DNA of 64,000 nucleotides, from assembly GCA_016124375.1 (NCBI GenBank), contig WGNV01000002.1, positions 486,395 through 550,394 on the forward strand, read 5' to 3'. Below, one piece after another: positions 32,564-39,169 of this stretch. Positions within the stretch are counted from its first letter, which is position 1, and every line of letters begins with the position of its first letter. Origin of the DNA: Tepidisphaera sp. GTDB lineage: Bacteria; Planctomycetota; Phycisphaerae; Phycisphaerales; UBA1924. The notes beneath the pieces were generated by a model that saw only the letters and a program-made list of their open reading frames with translations, did no database searches and was not told the origin of the DNA. A program made the position numbers and the translations under genes.

Positions 32564-34516
32564 TCACGACTTCTTGTCTTCAGACTTGGACTTGTACCCC
32601 AGCCGCTCCTTCATCGCGTCGAACGAGAAGGGGTTCGTCGGCTGCGGCACCACCTCGCGCTGCTCGCTCCTCAGCAGCGACGTTACCACGTCGTGCGACA
32701 ACAGCCGCACGTCTTCCTTGGCCATGAACACCGGCTGCGTCTGCTGAATGACCGCGACGCACAGCGACTTGGGCACGGGAACGACGCTGGTGCGGGCCGC
32801 CGCGTTCTCGGGCGTCGCTTCGGCCTTGGGGCCCAGCGCGTCCGCCTGCTTCATCACCTCATCGCGCACCTCGGGGACATCCAGCGTCTGCGTCGTTGCG
32901 TCTGGACGCGAGAACTCCTTGCCCACGCTCGTGCGGCTGATCCGCAGATCATCCAGCACCTGCAGCGCCGGAATCGGCGGCGTCGTCCCCGACGCGGGCT
33001 TTTCAAACATCTTCGCGACGGCCTCCAAACCCTCCGATACCGCGGTCGACTTGAACTGCTCGACCTCGCCCTTGAGCTTCTCGAACGCCGCGATTCGCTT
33101 GAAGTCGGCGATCGCCCGATCGCGCACCTCGTCGAGCGACTCGGCCGGCGCCTCACCCTTGGTGGCGAGCACGCAGAAGTAGAACCGGTTCTGGCCGCTC
33201 TCAACCGGCGTATCCAGGGGCACCAGGGTCTGCAATCCCAGCGGGGCCTTGGGGTCAAAGTCCGCGTCCGAGGCGAGCACCTGCTCCAGCGAGCTGCTGT
33301 TGCTGCCAAGGCGAACCGTTCCGCGGCCGATGCCGGGCATGTTCGAGACCTCGTCCAGCCGCACCCAGCGGTCCGCCAGGCGAACCACCCTGAAGGTCGG
33401 CAGTTTCAGGCCCTCGCTCTCTTCCACCGCCTGACGCACGTCGTTGGCCAGCGATTCCATCGTGGGGCGCTGCGATTCCCAATCGGCCGGCAGCTTGCGG
33501 ATCGGCCCGTCAGCCTCCAGGCTGCGCGTCGCCGCCCGCACCCGGGCCTTGTACACCCGGTCGATCTCGGCCATCACCTCGTCGGTCTTGCTCTTGATCA
33601 GCGCCTGCTCGATTTTGCCCTTTTCCGCCGCGAACTCGCCCGGGTACTTGTCCCGGTTGAGCTGGTACTCCTTGCTCACCGCGATCGGATCGGGCTTCAC
33701 GATCTTGGCGATCTCGCCCGCATCCGCCTCGAACCACTCGAGCTTCACCCGCTCGGGCAGCACGTAGCCGATGCCGTATTCGCCATCCTGGGGCTTGACC
33801 TTCTGATACTTCTCGAAGTGGGCCTTGAGCTGCTCCTCGGTCGGCTCGGCGATCTCCGACACCAGCCGGTCGGCCGGGATGATCACCGCCTTGGCGATGA
33901 CCCCGTCGAGCCGCTCGCGGGCGTCGAGCACCAGGCGCCGGTCCGACATCCGGGCGGCTCCGTCGTACGCGTTGATCAGGCGCGAGACGCCCCGCAGGCG
34001 GCTCAGCGCGTGCTCAAACTCCTCGGTCGTCATGCGGTTGCGGGCCGCCACGATCGGCAGCGCCTGGCTCAACTGCGTCTGGATGCGATCTACCTGCTGC
34101 TGCATGAAGTTGCGGTTCTGAATCAACTGCTGGGCGAACGAGCCATACTGGCTAACCACCTCGGCCACCGCCTCGCTCTGCGCGAGTTCGGGCAGCCAAT
34201 CGGCCCCGTCGCGGGCCTCGCCCACCAGCCCGGCACTCTCGGCCTCGCGCACCAGCAGCATCCAGTGCGTCCCGTTCTCGACGCCCAGCTGCAGCCTCAC
34301 AACCCCGGGCACAAACTCCTTGAGCGCGTCGAACTCGATCGAGAACTTGCCCGCCTCCTTGCGCTGCACAGGCTTGCCCATCATCTCGGCGACGGCCATC
34401 TTGTCCGGATCGGGCGCGAAGGGGTTGTTGCTGCCGCTGATGAGGAAGGTCAGCATCAGTAGCGACCCGCCGATCGCCATCAGCCACTTGCTGTTCTTGC
34501 GAAGGATTTTGACCAT
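32564..34516 (-). CDS. PpiD/SurA-like membrane-anchored foldase
   Basis: The 650-residue protein starts at ATG 34514-34516 (AGGAAG upstream) with MVKILRKNSKWLMAIGGSLLMLTFLIS, a signal anchor, followed by a SurA_N-type helical region (RNRMTTEEFEHALSRLRG) and a long alpha-helical body with EPTEEQLKAHFEKYQ, the pattern of PpiD-like periplasmic chaperones. A clean parvulin catalytic domain cannot be made out, so isomerase activity is not assured. It sits between the MqnD-like gene and rpsD. It would assist folding of exported proteins. Confidence 0.78.
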   Translation of the reverse strand: MVKILRKNSKWLMAIGGSLLMLTFLISGSNNPFAPDPDKMAVAEMMGKPVQRKEAGKFSIEFDALKEFVPGVVRLQLGVENGTHWMLLVREAESAGLVGEARDGADWLPELAQSEAVAEVVSQYGSFAQQLIQNRNFMQQQVDRIQTQLSQALPIVAARNRMTTEEFEHALSRLRGVSRLINAYDGAARMSDRRLVLDARERLDGVIAKAVIIPADRLVSEIAEPTEEQLKAHFEKYQKVKPQDGEYGIGYVLPERVKLEWFEADAGEIAKIVKPDPIAVSKEYQLNRDKYPGEFAAEKGKIEQALIKSKTDEVMAEIDRVYKARVRAATRSLEADGPIRKLPADWESQRPTMESLANDVRQAVEESEGLKLPTFRVVRLADRWVRLDEVSNMPGIGRGTVRLGSNSSSLEQVLASDADFDPKAPLGLQTLVPLDTPVESGQNRFYFCVLATKGEAPAESLDEVRDRAIADFKRIAAFEKLKGEVEQFKSTAVSEGLEAVAKMFEKPASGTTPPIPALQVLDDLRISRTSVGKEFSRPDATTQTLDVPEVRDEVMKQADALGPKAEATPENAAARTSVVPVPKSLCVAVIQQTQPVFMAKEDVRLLSHDVVTSLLRSEQREVVPQPTNPFSFDAMKERLGYKSKSEDKKS

Positions 34517-34685
34517 TGCTTCCTGCCGAAAGAGTGTGGAATCGCCCGAGCCGACATGGTACGCGCACGGAACAACCGGGGGCGTGCCCCACGTTGCTCC
34601 AAAGTCCCTCGCCCGCAACGCCAGATGAATGAAGGCGCCCGCGGGCGCAAGGCCCCGGAACTCGTCCCGCCAAACCCGACGTGGA

Positions 34686-35285
34686 TTAGCGATAGAACTC
34701 GATGATCAGGTTGGTGTTCACGTCGAACGGAATCTGATCCGTCGCCGGCACCGCCAGAATCTTGATCGTCAGCTCGGACGGATTCAGCTCAATCCAGCCC
34801 GGCACCTCGAACCCCGCCAGGCTTTCCATCGCCTCCTTGGCGAGCTTCTGAGCCTTGGGCTTCAGCGAAATCACATCACCCACGTGCACCTGGGCGCTCG
34901 GGCGGTCCGTCTTGCGGCCGTTCAGGAACACATGCCCGTGCGCCACCATCTGCCGGGCGCCCCAGATCGTCCTCGACAGGCCCGCGCGACGGATCACGTT
35001 GTCCAATCGCCGCTCCATCAACTGCAGAAGCATGTCGCCCGTGTTGCCGGGCATGCTGCCGGCGTGCTCCAGATAGCGGCGGAACTGCTTCTCCAGCACC
35101 GAGTAGTGGTACTTGAGCTTCTGCTTCTCGTTCATGCGCACGCCGTAGTCACGCAGGCGACGCCCGCGATACCCGTGCATGCCGGGGAACGTCAGCGCAC
35201 GCTTGGACGTGTGCTTGGGGCTGTCCGCGATCGGAGCGCCCACGCGACGAGACAACTTGAGCTTGGGACCGGTGTAACGAGCCAT
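34686..35285 (-). CDS. rpsD: 30S ribosomal protein S4
   Basis: The 199-residue protein has MARYTGPKLKLSRRVG at the N-terminus, KQKLKYHYSVLEKQFRRYLEHA and the S4 RNA-binding domain (LLQLMERRLDNVIRRAGLSRTIWGARQMVAHGHVFLNGRKTD). It nucleates assembly of the 30S 5' domain. The ATG at 35283-35285 has an ideal GGAGG 6 bases upstream. It stands alone here, away from any alpha-operon genes (rpsM, rpsK, rpoA), so its control may be independent. Confidence 0.97.
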   Translation of the reverse strand: MARYTGPKLKLSRRVGAPIADSPKHTSKRALTFPGMHGYRGRRLRDYGVRMNEKQKLKYHYSVLEKQFRRYLEHAGSMPGNTGDMLLQLMERRLDNVIRRAGLSRTIWGARQMVAHGHVFLNGRKTDRPSAQVHVGDVISLKPKAQKLAKEAMESLAGFEVPGWIELNPSELTIKILAVPATDQIPFDVNTNLIIEFYR

Positions 35286-35544
35286 ATCAAACCTCCGTCT
35301 CCCGCGTGCCGCACGCCCAAGGGGGCGCCCGCCGCGGGGTGTCGCTCTTTGTCCGCCAAAGGCGGCAAGGCGACGATCTGCCGGTGAACCGAGACTTCGG
35401 GCCGGCCGCTGATCCGGAAGAGCCCAAGGCACATCGCCTCGGGGTTCAGGGCCTGAATGAAAGCCCGCTGCCGCTCCCAAGTCAAGTACGAAACCCGAAC
35501 GCCGCCACCAGCACAAACGAACCGGCTCTTGATAGGCTGAGCGC

Positions 35545-36495
35545 ATGCTTACTCGCCGCCAGTTCACCAAGCTCGCCGCCGCGTCCGCCTTCGCCCCCAC
35601 TGCCTTGGCCGCCGCGCAGCCGGCCAAAGCCTCCAAGCCAGAACCGATCAAGGTCGACCGCTGGAAGGCCAAAGCTCCGACGCAGCCCAAGGGCCGCGAC
35701 CTCACTGGCGCCGCGGCCCTGGGCTGGCAGCTCGGTTGCCAGTCCTGGACCTTCCGCGACCGCACCGTCTTCGAATCCATCGAGACCATGGGCCGCCTGG
35801 GCCTCACGCACGCCGAGTTCTACCCGGGCCAGAAACTCGCCCCCCAGTTCGGCGACGCCGTCATCGACGCCAACATGTCCGACGAGCACTTCAGGGCGCT
35901 CCAAGAGCACCTCAACAAAAACCACGTCATCGCCAACAGCTACGGCGTCATCGCCATCACCAAGGACGAAAAGGCCAACCACGCCAACTTCGAGTTCGCC
36001 AAGAAGATGGGCATGCACACAGTCTCCTGCGAGCCCGAGCGCGAAATGTGGGACGCCGCCGCCTCGCTGGGCAAGCAATACGGCATCCGCCTGGCCATCC
36101 ACAATCACCCCAAGCCCAGCACCTTCTGGGATCCCGACGTCGAACTCGAAGCGATCAAGGGCCGCGAGGAATGGATCGGCTCGTGCAGCGACGTGGGCCA
36201 CTGGCCGCGCTCCGGCCTGAACTCGCTCGAATGCCTGAAGAAGCTCGATGGCCACATCTTCGAACTGCACTTCAAAGACGTCGCCAAGGTCGACGACAAG
36301 CCCACCTACGAAGACCGTCCCTGGGGCACCGGCGGCAACGACGTCAAGGGCATGCTCACCGAGCTCAAGCGCCAGAAGTTCAAGGGCGTCTTCCTCGTCG
36401 AATACGAGATCACCAGCGGCAAGGAACTCGAAGAGAACGTCGCCAAGAGCGTCGCCTTCTTCGACACGACCGCCAACGAACTCGCCAAAGGCTGA
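35545..36495 (+). CDS. Tat-exported sugar phosphate isomerase/epimerase-like protein
   Basis: The 316-residue protein starts MLTRRQFTKLAAASAFAPTALAAAQ, a twin-arginine (Tat) signal peptide. The rest is a TIM barrel of the xylose isomerase-like/AP-endonuclease-2 superfamily: LGWQLGCQSWTFRDR, the metal-site stretches LAIHNHPKPSTFWDP, GSCSDVGHWPRSG and IFELHFKDVAK, then a final VFLVEYE. Such proteins are abundant in planctomycetes and act on sugars or inositols, usually with a divalent metal. The substrate is not known. Confidence 0.88.
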   Translation: MLTRRQFTKLAAASAFAPTALAAAQPAKASKPEPIKVDRWKAKAPTQPKGRDLTGAAALGWQLGCQSWTFRDRTVFESIETMGRLGLTHAEFYPGQKLAPQFGDAVIDANMSDEHFRALQEHLNKNHVIANSYGVIAITKDEKANHANFEFAKKMGMHTVSCEPEREMWDAAASLGKQYGIRLAIHNHPKPSTFWDPDVELEAIKGREEWIGSCSDVGHWPRSGLNSLECLKKLDGHIFELHFKDVAKVDDKPTYEDRPWGTGGNDVKGMLTELKRQKFKGVFLVEYEITSGKELEENVAKSVAFFDTTANELAKG

Positions 36496-36500
36496 GGCGA

Positions 36501-36534
36501 GGCACTGAGGACCGGGCACTAGGCACTGGGGCCT
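36501..36534. repeat. Dispersed GGCACTGGGG-type intergenic repeat, copy 2 (degenerate)
   Basis: GGCACTGAGGACC, GGGCACTAGG and CACTGGGGCC units lie right after the isomerase stop and overlap the thiE 3' end. They are related in wording to the copies at 31495 and 46347, but diverged. Confidence 0.5.
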
Positions 36535-37604
36535 GCGCTCGCGTTCGGAAGCGCCGCTCGCAAGCGATTGCAGACTCCGGCTGGGTCCTTCGCACCGCAC
36601 ACGATGCTCGACACCGCCACGCCTCGCGCCCCCGCCGCCGCGACTTCGCCCACGTTCTCGACTGAGATCCCCCCGATCGCCAGGTGAGGCCGCCCACCCA
36701 CGCCAGCATCCGCCCGGAATTCGCTCACATATCCCGGCCCTGCCAGTCGCGGCTTGTCCTTCGTCGTCGTGACAAACATCGGCCCCAGCCCGACGTAATC
36801 CGCCCCAGCCTCGAACGCCGCGCGGGCCATCTCCACCCGCTCCGTGCTCACGCCGATCAGCAGCCGCCGCCCCCCCGCCCGCGCGACATCCGCCAACCGC
36901 CGCGCCTCGGCACACACCAGGTCCGTCTGCCCGAGGTGCACGCCGTCCGCGTCCGCGATCAGCGCCACATCCAATCGATCATTCACCACCACGCTCGCGC
37001 CCCGCGGCCGCGCCACTTCCACCAGCGCCCGAGCCCGCCTCACCAACTCCCCCCCGTCCATCTCCTTCTCGCGCAACTGCACGCAGTCGGCCCCGCCTTC
37101 GATCGCCGCCTTCGCCACCTCCAGCCAACCCATGTGCCCGCACAGCCGCTCGCTCACCAGCACGCACAGCGTCCACTGCCGCGCCTCCGCATGCGGCAAC
37201 CTCTGCACCAACCTCTGCGTCAGCGTGTAACTCTCGTACCGCGCCTTCTCGCACGCCGCCGCCACCTCCGCCTTGCCCATCACCTTCGCCGCCTCTTCCA
37301 TCGCCCGCAGCGCCTCCCCCACCCTCGAACCCGCGGCCATGCACGCCCCGCGCCAATCCGCCCGCCGCATCTCCGACGCCACCTTCACCCCCACCCCCAC
37401 ATCCCCCTGCGTGTCTCTGGCCGCCAGCAGCGCCGCCTCGCCCACGCTCGTCACCGCCAGCGTCACCGCGTGCCGCACCGCCTTGAAGCCCCCCGACAAT
37501 CCCGCATCATCCATCCCAAACCGTGCGGCATCCTCCAAAACCCGCAAGCCCTCCCGGGCCCGGTTCGCGTTCGCATCCATCACCCGCAACAACGCCAGCA
37601 TCAC
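36519..37604 (-). CDS. thiE: ThiD2-ThiE fusion (HMP-P kinase / thiamine phosphate synthase)
   Basis: The 361-residue protein has two parts. Residues about 1-135 match the ThiD2 domain (VMDANANRAREGLRVLEDAARFGMDD...LLAARDTQGDVG), a strictly monofunctional hydroxymethylpyrimidine phosphate kinase. Residues about 140-350 are ThiE (VQLREKEMDGGEL, VVNDRLDVALIADADGVHLGQTD, LIGVSTERVEMARAAFEAGADYVGLGPMF, AIGGI). ThiE joins HMP-PP and thiazole phosphate to make thiamine phosphate. The fusion would let HMP-P be phosphorylated and used by one protein. No TPP riboswitch was seen upstream; the DNA methyltransferase gene ends 33 bp away. Confidence 0.9.
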   Translation of the reverse strand: MMLALLRVMDANANRAREGLRVLEDAARFGMDDAGLSGGFKAVRHAVTLAVTSVGEAALLAARDTQGDVGVGVKVASEMRRADWRGACMAAGSRVGEALRAMEEAAKVMGKAEVAAACEKARYESYTLTQRLVQRLPHAEARQWTLCVLVSERLCGHMGWLEVAKAAIEGGADCVQLREKEMDGGELVRRARALVEVARPRGASVVVNDRLDVALIADADGVHLGQTDLVCAEARRLADVARAGGRRLLIGVSTERVEMARAAFEAGADYVGLGPMFVTTTKDKPRLAGPGYVSEFRADAGVGGRPHLAIGGISVENVGEVAAAGARGVAVSSIVCGAKDPAGVCNRLRAALPNASAGPSA

Positions 37605-37637
37605 TCACGCCTCCACGTGCTTCACACGCTCACCCCA

Positions 37638-38492
37638 TCACCCCGGGCCCGCAAACGCCAGCCGCCGCTTCATCACCTCCACCGCCTCCGCGCTGCTGTC
37701 GATGAGCACCGCATCCCGCCCCAGCCGCGCCGCCGCCTCGCCCAGCGTCCCGCTGCCCGCAAAGAAGTCCAGCACCCGCTCTCCCGGGTTGCTGTGCACC
37801 CGCACGATCCGCTCCAGAATCCCCAGCGGCTTCTGCGTCGGATATCCAGTCTTCTCCTTGCCCGTCGGGCTCACGATCGTGTGCCACCACACGTCCGTAG
37901 GCGTCTTGCCCCGGGCCGCCTTCTCCGGCCCCACGAGCTTTGGAGCCATGTACGGAATCCGATCAATCTCCGCGTACCGGAATGTGTACCTCTTGGGGTC
38001 CTTCGCGTACCACAAAATCGTGTCGTGCTTGGACGACCACTTCTTGCGAGTCCTGGCCCCGTAGTCATACGCCCACACGATCTCGTTCATGAACGACCCG
38101 CGTCCGAACACCTGGTCGAGCAGCACCTTGCAGTAATGACTCTCCCGGCAATCAATGTGCAGGAAAAACGATCCGTCCGGCGTCAGCAGCCGATGAGCCT
38201 CTCGCAATCGAGGCTCCAGAAACCCCGCATAGTCATCGAACGCATCGGCGTACGCGGGGCTGTTGAGCCACGTCACCTTGAACCGCTCACCCCGGAAGCC
38301 GCGGCGCTCTCCCGCCTCATCTTTCTCCACGCTCATACGGCGTCGAGCCTGCGGACGTCCGGTGTTGAAGGGCGGATCGATGTAGATCAGGTTGAACGCC
38401 CCAGACTCCAGCGTGGGCAACAGCCGCAGGTTGTCGCCCAGCCGGATCTCGACGCGGCCGAACGGCGTTGGACGCACCACCGGCGGGCTCAC
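37638..38492 (-). CDS. DNA adenine/cytosine-N4 methyltransferase (beta-class motif order)
   Basis: The 284-residue protein has the catalytic motif IDPPFNTG early (D39-P-P-F42) and the SAM-binding motif DFFAGSGTLGEAA late (F244-T249), the order of beta-class DNA methyltransferases such as CcrM and YhdJ. The GTG start (38490-38492) overlaps the gmhA stop (GTGA). No restriction endonuclease gene is adjacent, so it is an orphan (solitary) methylase that may regulate replication or expression. Target sequence unknown. Adenine-N6 is the more usual product of this subgroup. Confidence 0.88.
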   Translation of the reverse strand: MSPPVVRPTPFGRVEIRLGDNLRLLPTLESGAFNLIYIDPPFNTGRPQARRRMSVEKDEAGERRGFRGERFKVTWLNSPAYADAFDDYAGFLEPRLREAHRLLTPDGSFFLHIDCRESHYCKVLLDQVFGRGSFMNEIVWAYDYGARTRKKWSSKHDTILWYAKDPKRYTFRYAEIDRIPYMAPKLVGPEKAARGKTPTDVWWHTIVSPTGKEKTGYPTQKPLGILERIVRVHSNPGERVLDFFAGSGTLGEAAARLGRDAVLIDSSAEAVEVMKRRLAFAGPG

Positions 38493-39073
38493 CCCGCCTG
38501 CTCCGGAAACAGCTCGCGCTCGATCCCCGCGATCAACGCGTGCATGATCACCTGGTGCACCTCCTGCACCCGCTCCGCCTTCTTGGAGGGCACAATCCAC
38601 TCCACGTCGCAGCGTCCCGCCAGCTGCCCCCCGCTCCCGCCCAGCAGCGCCAGCGTGTACAAGCCCCGCTGCTTGGCCGCCCCCACCGCCTCGATCACAT
38701 TCTTCGAGTTCCCGCTGGTCGAGAACACCACCAGGGTGTCCCCCTTAACCCCCAGTGCCTCCACCCACCTGGCGAACACCCGCTCATAGCCATAGTCATT
38801 GCCCACGCACGTCAGGTGCCCGCTGTCCACGCACGCGATCGCCGGCAGCGCCGGCCGATCATGCCGAAACCGCCCGGTCAGCTCCTCGCACAGGTGCATC
38901 GCCTCGCACGCCGAACCCCCGTTGCCGCACGCCAGCACCTTGCCCCCGATCCGGAACCCGGCGGCCATCCTCCGTGTCGCCTCATCGATCCGGGCGATCT
39001 GATCCCCCAACGCCGCGAACTGGGCCAGCACCTGCGAGGCCTCAAGAAACACTTCATGACTGGTCACTGGCAT
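38489..39073 (-). CDS. gmhA: Phosphoheptose isomerase (SIS domain)
   Basis: GmhA converts sedoheptulose 7-phosphate to D-glycero-D-manno-heptose 7-phosphate, the first step toward ADP-heptose. The 194-residue protein shows LACGNGGSACEAMHLCEELTGRF, VVFSTSGNSKNVIEAVGAAK (SIS signature) and EVHQVIMHALIAGIERELF, all typical. The usual length is about 190. It shares a 4-base overlap with the DNA methyltransferase gene. No other heptose gene is seen in the window. Confidence 0.92.
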   Translation of the reverse strand: MPVTSHEVFLEASQVLAQFAALGDQIARIDEATRRMAAGFRIGGKVLACGNGGSACEAMHLCEELTGRFRHDRPALPAIACVDSGHLTCVGNDYGYERVFARWVEALGVKGDTLVVFSTSGNSKNVIEAVGAAKQRGLYTLALLGGSGGQLAGRCDVEWIVPSKKAERVQEVHQVIMHALIAGIERELFPEQAG

Positions 39074-39169
39074 GAAGTCAGTTTATGCGGCCCGTGCCAT
39101 CGCCCCGCCCACAGGCCCGACCAATCCCGCTTGAGCCCCGCGCCGGGATGGACCGATATCTCCAGCAGC

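Noticed and set aside
37500..37700. TPP riboswitch upstream of the thiE fusion
   Set aside because: The region is occupied by the methyltransferase gene end and lacks the CTGAGA thi-box.
38468..39169. N-terminal extension of the 959-residue secreted protein over the gmhA region
   Set aside because: The extension is Pro/His/Arg-rich shadow sequence antisense to gmhA; the ATG at 39170 starts a proper signal peptide.
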